A stretch of 6,982 bases of DNA from Deltaproteobacteria bacterium (lineage in GTDB: Bacteria; Desulfobacterota; JAENJC01), in the NCBI GenBank assembly GCA_016208525.1, contig JACQYJ010000156.1:1-6982 (forward strand). Reading direction: 5' to 3'. The position numbers were made by a program, and so were the translations under genes. The notes beneath the pieces are model-generated. The model was given only the letters and a program-made list of their open reading frames with translations, did not search any database and had not been told where the DNA came from. Below, one piece after another: positions 1 through 5,650 of this stretch (position 1 is its first letter; every line of letters begins with the position of its first letter).

Positions 1-339
1 GCATTTCCCGTAACCCTCACCAAGCGCCTCTATCTCTGAAAGGGTCTTTAGCCAGTACTCATTGCTCATAAAGAAGTTGATAAAACCTGGGCCTGCAATC
101 TCTGCCTTTTCTATAATGGGATGTCCCGTGATCCTCTTTATGATGGTTTCAGCTATCTTTCTCGGCGGCTTCCCCTCTGTTTGGGCCATCTTCATGGCGA
201 TGTTGACTGCAAAGTCTCCATGCTCAGGTTTTTTGGGCGCCTCCAGGTAGAGGGGAGGCAGTTCCTTTGTCTCTATCTCTCCTGCTGTTTTGGCCTCAGT
301 AATGGCGTTCCTGATTATCTCTATTAGGGTTTCCTTCAT
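1..339 (-). CDS. argS: Arginyl-tRNA synthetase, N-terminal 113 residues (partial)
   Basis: ArgS charges tRNA-Arg with arginine in the cytoplasm. Only the amino-terminal part is in the window; the gene runs off the left edge. The visible 113 residues form the Add-1 domain typical of ArgS, which recognises the tRNA elbow. Signatures are KPEHGDFAVNIAM (residues 37-49) and EIAGPGFINFF (80-90), both classic for the family. The class I HIGH and KMSKS catalytic motifs lie further on and cannot be checked. The ATG at 339 fits the usual family start and is preceded by a purine-rich AAGGAAAAG. It overlaps the stop codon of the small upstream ORF in an ATGA, so translation is probably coupled to that ORF. 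Identification is firm; completeness of the gene is unknown. Confidence 0.95.
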   Translation of the reverse strand, partial: MKETLIEIIRNAITEAKTAGEIETKELPPLYLEAPKKPEHGDFAVNIAMKMAQTEGKPPRKIAETIIKRITGHPIIEKAEIAGPGFINFFMSNEYWLKTLSEIEALGEGYGKC

Positions 340-509
340 TTCTTTTCCTTGACCTCTTCCTTTACCTGTTCTTTTTCAGGCCTATCTTTTATCGTAACGT
401 CCCTGCTGTAGTCCGGGCAATGGAGGGAGTCTTTAGATAGTGAAAACTTCTTCTGGCAGGTCCCTCGCCATGCGCATATCCCGCAAAGCCTGTGATAGTC
501 GTATGTCAT
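336..509 (-). CDS. Small four-cysteine protein (57 aa), probably metal-binding, coupled to argS
   Basis: I do not recognise a named family with certainty. The 57-residue product has Cys at 9, 12, 18 and 31 (pattern CxxC-x5-C-x12-C), with His6 nearby, followed by CPDYSRDVTIK and a highly charged Lys/Glu tail from about residue 41. This layout suggests a zinc site or small iron-sulphur cluster; that is inference. No signal peptide or membrane segment is seen, so it is probably cytoplasmic. The frame is open upstream to another ATG at 551, but the start at 509 is preferred: GGAGGG lies 4 bases before it, and the extra 14 codons would be encoded largely by heptamer repeats. The stop overlaps the argS start in an ATGA, so the two are probably translationally coupled. 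The gene is likely real because of this coupling, the good ribosome binding site and the ordered cysteines. Confidence 0.75.
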   Translation of the reverse strand: MTYDYHRLCGICAWRGTCQKKFSLSKDSLHCPDYSRDVTIKDRPEKEQVKEEVKEKK

Positions 510-513
510 TGAA

Positions 514-519
514 CCCTCC
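514..519 (-). promoter_or_regulatory. Ribosome binding site that fixes the start of the four-cysteine ORF
   Basis: On the minus strand GGAGGG is followed by TTCA and then ATG at 509. This strong Shine-Dalgarno match with 4-base spacing favours the shorter start over the ATG at 551. Confidence 0.7.
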
Positions 520-523
520 GGAC

Positions 524-619
524 AGGTTAAAGGCCAAAGGTCAAAGGTCAAAGGTAAAAGGTAAAAGGTAGAAATTATTTTCCTTTAGCCTTTAGCTTTT
601 AGCCTTGAACCTTTTACCT
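524..619. repeat. Inverted arrays of tandem heptamers forming a long imperfect hairpin
   Basis: Bases 524-570 hold six consecutive in-phase heptamers plus a partial one, consensus AGGTNAA on the plus strand (AGGTTAA, AGGCCAA, AGGTCAA twice, AGGTAAA twice, AGGTA). After a 10-base AT-rich spacer (571-580), bases 581-619 hold five heptamers plus a partial one of the same consensus on the opposite strand (AGGTAAA, AGGTTCA, AGGCTAA, AAGCTAA, AGGCTAA). The two arms can pair into a hairpin of about 40 bp with scattered mismatches. The outermost right-hand heptamer contains the final Arg codon and TAA stop of the amidase-like gene (614-619). The element fills almost the whole gap between that gene and the four-cysteine ORF and would be transcribed with them. 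It is not a standard terminator, since no T-run follows a compact GC stem. Confidence 0.9.
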
Positions 620-1432
620 TTTTACTATCTCTTCATAGATCTCCGGCCTTCTGTCTTTCAAGAAGCCCCATTCCTTCCGCACCCTGTCAACCATCTTGAG
701 GTCTACCGAACAGAGTATGACCCCTTCCTGGCTTCCGCTGGGGCTTCCCGCCATATCCCCTTCTGGGTTGACACAAAAGCTTCCGCCATAGAACTCCTGC
801 CTTTCTTCTTTACCGACCCTGTTCACCCTGAATATATATATCCCGTTTGCTATGGCATTGGCTGATATGGACTTTTCCCATATCGGCCGTGATGCTGTCG
901 AAGCGGCAGCAGTCGGCGATAATATTATCTGCGCTCCTTTAAGCGCAAGTATCCGCGCTCCTTCAGGGAAGAGGTTATCCCAGCCAAGTTGAACACCTAC
1001 TTTTGCAATGCCGATATCAAATACAGGAAATCCAAGGTTTCCAGGAGTGAAGTAGCGCCTTTCCTCATAAAGCGGTATATGGGGGATATGCGCCTTCCTG
1101 TAAACCCCAATCAGCTCTCCATCGGAACCGATTGCAGCAGCCGAATTGTAAAAGGCATCAGCGTTCCTCTCAAAGAACGGGGAGATAACTGCTGCGCCTC
1201 TCTCTTTTGCAGCCTTTCTAATGGCCGTTATGGTCTTGCCGTTTATATCCTCAGCCAGTTCCAGGTGTGCGTCGCTTATCTCGTATGGGAACCAGCGAGT
1301 ATTGAATAGTTCCTGAAGGCAGACGATCTTAGCTCCCCTTTCGGAAGCCACCCCGATCATCCTTAAGGCGGTTTCAATATTTTTGTTTTTATCCGGCGAG
1401 GCATCCATCTGGATACCAGCGATCTTGAGCAT
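614..1432 (-). CDS. Nitrilase-superfamily protein resembling N-carbamoylputrescine amidase, catalytic Cys replaced by Gly
   Basis: The 272-residue product covers a full carbon-nitrogen hydrolase domain. Active members cleave amide or carbamoyl C-N bonds with a Glu-Lys-Cys triad; AguB-type enzymes convert N-carbamoylputrescine to putrescine. Visible landmarks are LQELFNTRWFPY with Glu41, YRKAHIPH with Lys113, the WDNLFPEGARILALKGAQ segment (151-168), IANGIYIFRVNRVG (194-207) and a C-terminal DRRPEIY. These motifs are closest to the AguB branch. The nucleophile position, 37 residues after Lys113 as in the family, reads VQLGWD: Gly150, codon GGC at 985-983, where Cys (TGC) is expected. The rest of the fold looks intact, so it may be a non-hydrolytic homologue, a recently inactivated enzyme, or a sequencing error. 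Only a weak ribosome site (GAGACGG) precedes the ATG. It lies first in a leftward operon with the four-cysteine ORF and argS, giving an arginine/polyamine flavour to the neighbourhood. Confidence 0.88.
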   Translation of the reverse strand: MLKIAGIQMDASPDKNKNIETALRMIGVASERGAKIVCLQELFNTRWFPYEISDAHLELAEDINGKTITAIRKAAKERGAAVISPFFERNADAFYNSAAAIGSDGELIGVYRKAHIPHIPLYEERRYFTPGNLGFPVFDIGIAKVGVQLGWDNLFPEGARILALKGAQIILSPTAAASTASRPIWEKSISANAIANGIYIFRVNRVGKEERQEFYGGSFCVNPEGDMAGSPSGSQEGVILCSVDLKMVDRVRKEWGFLKDRRPEIYEEIVKR

Positions 1433-1482
1433 AACCGTCTCGAATAGTGGCTTTTTAGAAAAAAATTAAATTACCACATGAG

Positions 1483-1501
1483 GGGGATTTCTGCAATCCC
1501 C
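1483..1501. promoter_or_regulatory. Perfect 7-bp inverted repeat in the divergent intergenic region
   Basis: GGGGATT (1483-1489), a 5-base loop, then AATCCCC (1495-1501) form a perfect stem. A second inverted repeat, CTGCA (1491-1495) with TGCAG (1505-1509), overlaps it, so two mutually exclusive hairpins are possible. It sits about 50 bases upstream of the amidase-like start and about 35 bases before the argJ promoter. No T-run follows closely on either strand, so an operator or regulatory palindrome is more likely than a terminator. No regulator can be named. Confidence 0.4.
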
Positions 1502-1534
1502 AAATGCAGGCGCCGGTTGATTCTTTTTCTCTCC

Positions 1535-1562
1535 TTGACATTTGCAATCCTTAAAATACAAT
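1535..1562 (+). promoter_or_regulatory. Predicted sigma-70-type promoter for argJ
   Basis: TTGACA at 1535-1540 (perfect -35) is followed after 16 bases by TACAAT at 1557-1562 (5 of 6 to the -10 consensus). Transcription would start near 1569 and give argJ a leader of roughly 135 bases that includes the REP-like palindrome. Seen by sequence match only. Confidence 0.6.
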
Positions 1563-1601
1563 GTAACGCATAAAAGAGCCTCTTGCACAAACCTGAATTT
1601 T

Positions 1602-1671
1602 GCCCTTCGACAGGCTCAGGGCGGACGGAGCACGTATCGAAATAATAGAACTTTTGCTGAGCTCATCGAAG
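1602..1671. repeat. REP-like palindromic element in the argJ leader
   Basis: CTTCGACAGGCTCAG (1605-1619) and CTGAGCTCATCGAAG (1657-1671) are imperfect inverted copies, 12 of 15 positions complementary. The left arm also forms its own stem, GCCCT (1602-1606) with AGGGC (1618-1622). The left-arm sequence resembles a short palindromic motif I recall as common in intergenic DNA of many environmental bacteria, similar in form to REP elements. No open reading frame or transposase is associated. It lies between the predicted promoter and the argJ start, so it would be transcribed. Confidence 0.65.
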
Positions 1672-1705
1672 CATTAACGCTATTGGTAAAAATTATGGGG
1701 GTGCA

Positions 1706-2914
1706 ATGAAGATTCTTAAAGAAATAGAGTACAAGGTCCCTGGTTTTCTTGTCTCTGCGATAAGGTGCGGGATAAAGAAGAAGGCTGGCGCAAAAGACCT
1801 GGCCCTTATATACTCCGAGGCTCACGCATCGGCCGCGGCTGTATTTACAAAGAATGCAGTAAAGGCCGCTCCTGTCATTCTTGATATGGAAAGAATCAAG
1901 TCAGGGAAGGGTAGGGCGGTCATAGTAAACAGCGGCAATGCCAACGCCTGTACAGGTGATGACGGCCTCAGGAAGGCAAAGGAGACGGCAAGGGGGATTG
2001 CTAAGGCCCTTAAGATAAAAGAGGATACGGTGTATGTCTCATCCACTGGGGTCATTGGCGAGCCTCTTCCGATAGAGAGGATAACCTCTTCCATCCCTGA
2101 GCTTATAAAAGGTCTCAGGGCAGATGGGTGGATGGATACCGAGGCTGCAATAATGACGACTGATGCATTCCCGAAGATGGCTGGAGTGAGGCTTGAGATT
2201 AACGGGAAGGAAGTGACTCTTCTTGGCATAGGAAAGGGCGCCGGGATGATTCATCCCAATATGGCCACCATGCTCTGCTATATAGCAACTGACTGCGCGA
2301 TCTCATCCACTCTTCTCGATAAGGCATTACGAAAGGCCGTTGCTATTTCATTTAACAGCATCACAGTTGACGGAGACACATCCACCAATGATACTGTCCT
2401 TGTCCTTGCCAACGGCGCCGCAGGGAACAGGCCGCTGACTGCAAGGTCAAAGGATATGGAGGGCTTCCAGTCCGCCCTTAATCACGTGAGTCGGGAACTG
2501 GCAAAGATGATTGTTCGGGACGGTGAGGGGGCTACAAAGGTTATTGAAATAAATATCAAAGGGGCCACCAGCGTGGCTGCCGCCAAGAAGGCAGCCAACG
2601 CCATAGGGAGGTCAAACCTCGTAAAAACAGCCTTTTTCGGCATGGACCCCAACTGGGGGAGAATTGCCGCTGCCGCAGGATACTCCGGGGTAAAGGTTGC
2701 GTTGGAAAAAATGGATATATATTTTAACGACGTTCAGGTAGTAAAAAAAGGCATCTGTGCTGGAGGGGACTGGGAGGCACGAGCAAGGGAGGAAATGAAA
2801 GGGGCGGAGGTCAGGGTCACTGTGAATCTTAATCTGGGCAAGTCAGAGGCAACTGTCTGGTCGTCCGACCTCACCTATGAATATGTGAAGGTAAACGCAT
2901 CTTACAGGAGTTGA
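1706..2914 (+). CDS. argJ: Glutamate N-acetyltransferase / ornithine acetyltransferase
   Basis: ArgJ transfers the acetyl group from N2-acetylornithine to glutamate, recycling acetate in arginine biosynthesis; bifunctional members also use acetyl-CoA. The 402-residue product has the usual family length. Motifs in order: NSGNANACTG (75-84), STGVIGEPLP (113-122, with the Thr-Gly pair of the oxyanion hole), KGAGMIHPNMATML (177-190), DGDTSTNDT (222-230), FGMDPNWGRIAAAAGYSG (311-328) and C-terminal YEYVKVNASYRS. Self-cleavage is expected between Ala187 and Thr188, making Thr188 the new N-terminus of the beta chain and the catalytic nucleophile. All key residues are present, so it should be active. 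Whether it is mono- or bifunctional cannot be told from sequence alone. The ATG follows GGGGGT with unusually short spacing (3 bases). No other arginine-biosynthesis gene is adjacent on this strand, although argS lies divergently. Confidence 0.96.
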   Translation: MKILKEIEYKVPGFLVSAIRCGIKKKAGAKDLALIYSEAHASAAAVFTKNAVKAAPVILDMERIKSGKGRAVIVNSGNANACTGDDGLRKAKETARGIAKALKIKEDTVYVSSTGVIGEPLPIERITSSIPELIKGLRADGWMDTEAAIMTTDAFPKMAGVRLEINGKEVTLLGIGKGAGMIHPNMATMLCYIATDCAISSTLLDKALRKAVAISFNSITVDGDTSTNDTVLVLANGAAGNRPLTARSKDMEGFQSALNHVSRELAKMIVRDGEGATKVIEINIKGATSVAAAKKAANAIGRSNLVKTAFFGMDPNWGRIAAAAGYSGVKVALEKMDIYFNDVQVVKKGICAGGDWEARAREEMKGAEVRVTVNLNLGKSEATVWSSDLTYEYVKVNASYRS

Positions 2915-2940
2915 CGGCCTATGATTTTTTCTGTTTTCCC

Positions 2941-2968
2941 TTGACAGTACTGTTGAGATCTATATATT
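2941..2968 (+). promoter_or_regulatory. Predicted promoter and overlapping palindrome upstream of the antitoxin gene
   Basis: TTGACA at 2941-2946 is followed by TATATT at 2963-2968 (16-base spacer) or TATTAT at 2965-2970 (18-base spacer). A perfect 10-base palindrome, ACAGTACTGT (2944-2953), overlaps the -35 box and spacer. In toxin-antitoxin operons the antitoxin often represses its own promoter through such a palindrome; here that is inference. The transcript leader would be only about 12-15 bases. Confidence 0.6.
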
Positions 2969-2988
2969 ATTAAGGACAGGAGAGCATT

Positions 2989-3342
2989 ATGCCAATGAGA
3001 AATATTCAGATATCCTTCCCTTCCGAGGTTCTGGATGCAATATCGGCCACCTATCGAAACAATGCGGACGTCATAAAGGAGGCCGCTGTCCTTGAACTAT
3101 ACCGTGAAGGAACGATATCTAGCGCCAAGGCCGCTGAGATATTGGACATGGAGAGGTTTGAATTCGTAAGGTACGCCGGGATGAAAGGGATACCGTATAT
3201 AAGGATGACTCCTGACGAACTGGAGAACGAAGTAAAGGTCGTAGAGAAGATGCAATGCAGGCAGTATCAGATACAAGCCCCATCATCCTCCTCGATAAGG
3301 CAGGACACCTCTGGGTACTTGAAAAACTCTTCAAAGAAGTAA
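2989..3342 (+). CDS. UPF0175-type antitoxin with an unusual C-terminal extension
   Basis: The segment at residues 29-72 matches the UPF0175 family: an IKEAAVLELYREGTISSAKAAEILDM helix region followed by FEFVRYAGMKGIPY. It carries the small helix-turn-helix-like DNA-binding unit typical of these antitoxins, which sit upstream of DUF3368 PIN-type toxins, as here. The family is usually about 80-90 residues. This product is 117, and its last 30 or so residues (MQCRQYQIQ onwards, rich in Ser, Gln and Lys) are read out of frame across the toxin gene for 88 bases. This tail has no family counterpart I know and may result from loss of the original stop. A good ribosome site (AGGAGAG, 2978-2984) precedes the ATG at 2989; ATG at 2995 is an alternative. 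The gene probably still makes a DNA-binding protein, but its toxin partner is broken. Confidence 0.8.
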   Translation: MPMRNIQISFPSEVLDAISATYRNNADVIKEAAVLELYREGTISSAKAAEILDMERFEFVRYAGMKGIPYIRMTPDELENEVKVVEKMQCRQYQIQAPSSSSIRQDTSGYLKNSSKK

Positions 3343-3684
3343 TAATCCCCCCGGGAGTTGATAAAGAATGGCTCAGACCAGGCGGTTATAAAACCCCTCA
3401 CTGGATTTCCGTATCACAACTATCATCAGACGCAAGGCATAATGCCGAAAAACTGACCAAGAAGATGGGCAGGGGCGAGGCAGAGGCAATTGCGCTATTT
3501 CAGACGATCAAGGCATGAATTATTGGGGTTGCCTGTAGTTGGAACGATAGGTATCCTGGTCGCTGCCAAGAGAAAGGGGATAATCCCGGAGCTTGCACCG
3601 ATCATTAACGTCCTGAAGAAACACAGATATTACCTCTCAGAAGAAGTCCTTGAAAAGGCTTTGGCCCTTGCAGGGGAAAGATAG
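3255..3684 (+). pseudogene. DUF3368/PIN-type toxin gene, frameshifted with internal deletion
   Basis: DUF3368 proteins are PIN-domain nucleases, usually about 155-165 residues, toxic unless bound by the upstream antitoxin. The first 87 codons (ATG 3255, stop TGA 3516-3518) give the normal start, SDTSPIILLDKAGHL with acidic Asp6, and GRGEAEAIAL with Glu75. The reading then stops. In the next frame, from 3517 to the TAG at 3682-3684, 55 codons give the normal family C-terminus (ELLGLPVVGTIGILVAAKRK onwards, then LSEEVLEKAL). Between the two halves the usual segment with the third acidic cluster, an LLxDDRxAR-like stretch of about 15 residues, is missing. A deletion whose length is not a multiple of three explains both the loss and the frameshift. 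The product cannot form a complete PIN active site. The start overlaps the antitoxin ORF by 88 bases. A new start at 3490 for the second half is unlikely to be functional. Confidence 0.85.
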
Positions 3685-3895
3685 TTCACCCCCTCCGTAG
3701 TTGCCCTTACGAACTTATTGAGTCCTCTTAGTGGGCATCGTGCGTTAGGCTTTCGCTTGACCTGTGCGACGGGGTAGGCCGCCTCCTCCCTTTCTATTTC
3801 GCCGCAAATCCGGCTTGAAAGGCGGGGCTCTGTCCCTTCCTTAGCGCCATTCGCATTTGTTGAATGCTCAGGTATGAAACCAAGTAAGTTTCAAT
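3685..3895. other. Intergenic region without a recognised gene, GC-rich with short inverted repeats
   Basis: I find no gene, tRNA or known riboswitch here. One plus-strand frame is open for much of the stretch but is broken by a TAG near 3778, has no start with a ribosome site and no recognisable motif. Short inverted repeats are present: GCCG with CGGC around a 6-base loop near 3803-3816, and TGAAAC with GTTTCA around a 7-base loop at 3875-3893. The base composition around 3760-3830 is richer in G+C than the flanking genes. It may be a remnant of an inserted element or an untranslated leader of lpxK; neither can be shown. Confidence 0.4.
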
Positions 3896-5050
3896 TTGAG
3901 GTTCTTCACTGCACTTATCCCTAAATTGACTAAGGTCGCTGAATATGGTATAAAAGTCCAATTGGAAAAGGTATTTAACAGGGTTGCATACGGCAAAGAA
4001 ACCGGGGTTCTGGATAAAATAGTATTTTCCCCATTTTATCTCCTGTCAATTCTTTACGGGGCTGCGGTAAGGATCAGGCTGGCTCTCTATTCGTCAGGCT
4101 TATTTAAGGTAAGAGAGACTGGCTGCAAGGTTGTATCTGTCGGAAATATAACCGTTGGAGGCACAGGGAAGACACCAACGGTTGAATTTATTGCCCGCAA
4201 CTTAAAGGAGAAGGGGCTTAAGGTAGCTATCCTCAGCAGGGGATACCGAAGAACAGGTAAGGGTATAGGTGTAGTATCGGATGGTCATCAACTCCTCCTT
4301 GGGCCGGAGGAGGCAGGGGATGAACCGTATATGCTGGCAAGGAGGCTCAAGACTGTCCCTGTGCTTGTTGGGGCCGACCGTTATGAACTTGGCAGATACG
4401 CCCTGGAAAGGTTCCCTCTGGATGTCATTGTCCTGGACGACGGGTTCCAGCATATAAGGCTGAAGAGAGACCTTGACATACTCTTAGTTGATGGAGAGAA
4501 GGGTTTTGGAAATGCCCATCTGCTGCCTAGAGGGCCTCTGAGGGAGCCTCTGTCAGGCATGAAGAGGGCTGCTATCTTTTTGATAACAAAGGCCTTTTCC
4601 GATACAGGCCGGATAGCTGACAGTATCATGGATAAGCAGCCCGAAGCAGCCGTATTCAAAAGCAGTTACAGGCCGGAAAGTGTTATCTCGCTCATAGACG
4701 GCGCAAAAAGAGGTTTAGATGCCATTTCTGGACATAGGGTGACAGCTCTTTCGGCAATTGCAAACCCGTCATCATTTATTAACCTCCTGTCGTCTCTGGA
4801 TTGCGCTCTGGTCTCTGAGGTTTCTTTTCCTGACCATTACAGTTATGCGGCGAAAGACCTGGAAGAGATAGAAAAAAATGCAAAGGCAGCAGGCGCGGAG
4901 TTTATAGTAACAACGGAAAAAGACGCAGTGAAAATTGAGCGGTTTAAGGATAAGATGGGGATGCCGGTTTATTATCTGGCTATAGATTTGGATATTCATG
5001 GGGAAGAGAAGAGGTTTATAGATGCCGTGCTGTCCGGGATTCAGGCTTAG
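3896..5050 (+). CDS. lpxK: Tetraacyldisaccharide 4'-kinase (lipid A synthesis)
   Basis: LpxK phosphorylates the 4' position of the tetraacyl disaccharide to make lipid IVA, at the cytoplasmic face of the inner membrane. Numbering from the TTG at 3896 (384 residues), there is a hydrophobic N-terminal segment (about 42-64) for membrane docking, SVGNITVGGTGKTPT with the P-loop GGTGKT at 88-93, LSRGYRR (113-119), DEPYMLA (142-148), VLDDGFQH (179-186), FPDHYSY with His314, and TTEKD (339-343). All expected catalytic residues are present. The start is uncertain: there is no ATG between the upstream in-frame stop (3875-3877) and the conserved region. TTG at 3896, 3926 and 3962 are candidates, none with a convincing ribosome site. 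The TTG at 3962 would give 362 residues and agrees better with usual family length and alignment. The stop codon abuts gmhB, so the two are co-transcribed. Confidence 0.93.
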   Translation: MRFFTALIPKLTKVAEYGIKVQLEKVFNRVAYGKETGVLDKIVFSPFYLLSILYGAAVRIRLALYSSGLFKVRETGCKVVSVGNITVGGTGKTPTVEFIARNLKEKGLKVAILSRGYRRTGKGIGVVSDGHQLLLGPEEAGDEPYMLARRLKTVPVLVGADRYELGRYALERFPLDVIVLDDGFQHIRLKRDLDILLVDGEKGFGNAHLLPRGPLREPLSGMKRAAIFLITKAFSDTGRIADSIMDKQPEAAVFKSSYRPESVISLIDGAKRGLDAISGHRVTALSAIANPSSFINLLSSLDCALVSEVSFPDHYSYAAKDLEEIEKNAKAAGAEFIVTTEKDAVKIERFKDKMGMPVYYLAIDLDIHGEEKRFIDAVLSGIQA

Positions 5051-5650
5051 ATGCCTTTAAAGATGATGAAAAGAAGGATAGCGGTTTTTCTCGACAGGGA
5101 TGGGACCATAAGTGAGGAAGCGGATTACCTCGATAATCCCGACATGCTCAGGCTGCTTTCGAGAGCTGCGGAGGCGATAAGGCTTATAAATGAGAGCGGC
5201 CTTCCGGCAGTGGTTGTTACAAACCAGTCGGGTGTGGCAAGAGGATATTTTACGGAACCTGTTCTAAACGAGATACATAACAGGATGGAGCTATTGCTGA
5301 AGGCTGAAGGCGCCCATGTTGATAAAATTTATTACTGCCCTCATCACCCGGAGGTTGGGCTGCCGGAGTATATCCTGGATTGTGACTGTCGCAAACCCAG
5401 GACAGGTATGATAGAAACTGCCGCAAAGGACTTGAAGATTGATGTTAGAGGCTCTTATGTGGTTGGGGATAAGATAATTGATATTGAAATGGCTCATAAG
5501 GCCGGGGCCAGGGGGATATTGGTCATGACTGGATACGGAAGAGAAGAGCTGAAATCATTGAACAGCGAGAGGAAGGTATGGCCCGACCATATAGCAGATG
5601 ACCTGTATGACGCAGTGAAATGGATACTGAGTCAGAAAGAGACAGGATGA
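5051..5650 (+). CDS. gmhB: D-glycero-D-manno-heptose-1,7-bisphosphate 7-phosphatase
   Basis: GmhB removes the 7-phosphate from heptose bisphosphate on the path to ADP-heptose, the inner-core sugar donor of LPS. It is a cytoplasmic HAD-superfamily phosphatase of the histidinol-phosphatase type. Motifs: FLDRDGT with nucleophile Asp15 and acid/base Asp17, VVTNQSGVARG with Thr57, a zinc site made by Cys96, His98, Cys111 and Cys113 (CPHHPE and CDCRKP), Lys115, and VGDKIIDIEMA with Asp140. The 199-residue length fits the family. The ATG at 5051 directly follows the lpxK stop; ATGs at 5063 and 5066 are also possible and would trim only 4-5 residues. The stop overlaps the next gene by ATGA. The LPS neighbours favour heptose bisphosphate over histidinol phosphate as substrate. 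Confidence 0.92.
   Translation: MPLKMMKRRIAVFLDRDGTISEEADYLDNPDMLRLLSRAAEAIRLINESGLPAVVVTNQSGVARGYFTEPVLNEIHNRMELLLKAEGAHVDKIYYCPHHPEVGLPEYILDCDCRKPRTGMIETAAKDLKIDVRGSYVVGDKIIDIEMAHKAGARGILVMTGYGREELKSLNSERKVWPDHIADDLYDAVKWILSQKETG

Noticed and set aside
62..327. Two plus-strand ORFs over the left edge
   Set aside because: They are antisense shadows of argS, whose minus-strand translation has clear family motifs.
510..551. Longer start (ATG 551) for the four-cysteine ORF
   Set aside because: The added residues are encoded mostly by heptamer repeats and lack a ribosome site, while ATG 509 has GGAGGG at good spacing.
524..619. CRISPR array
   Set aside because: Repeat units are 7 bases with no spacers, and no cas gene is nearby.
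1695..1709. Four-codon upstream ORF (ATG GGG GTG CAA TGA) overlapping the argJ start by ATGA
   Set aside because: It lacks its own ribosome site, and its first bases are the argJ Shine-Dalgarno region; chance is the simpler explanation.
3490..3684. Separate 64-residue gene
   Set aside because: From its ELLGL segment onwards it is the frameshifted C-terminal half of the toxin; the first residues are out-of-frame sequence and no ribosome site is seen.
3685..3895. tmRNA, RNase P RNA, group II intron fragment or c-di-GMP riboswitch
   Set aside because: I compared the stretch on both strands with remembered consensus segments of these RNAs and found no convincing match beyond a few short words.
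4202..4999. Minus-strand ORFs within lpxK
   Set aside because: They are antisense to a fully conserved LpxK and show no family motifs.
5620..5646. Longer start for the DUF3108 protein
   Set aside because: It would place nine charged residues before the signal peptide and lose the ATGA overlap with gmhB.
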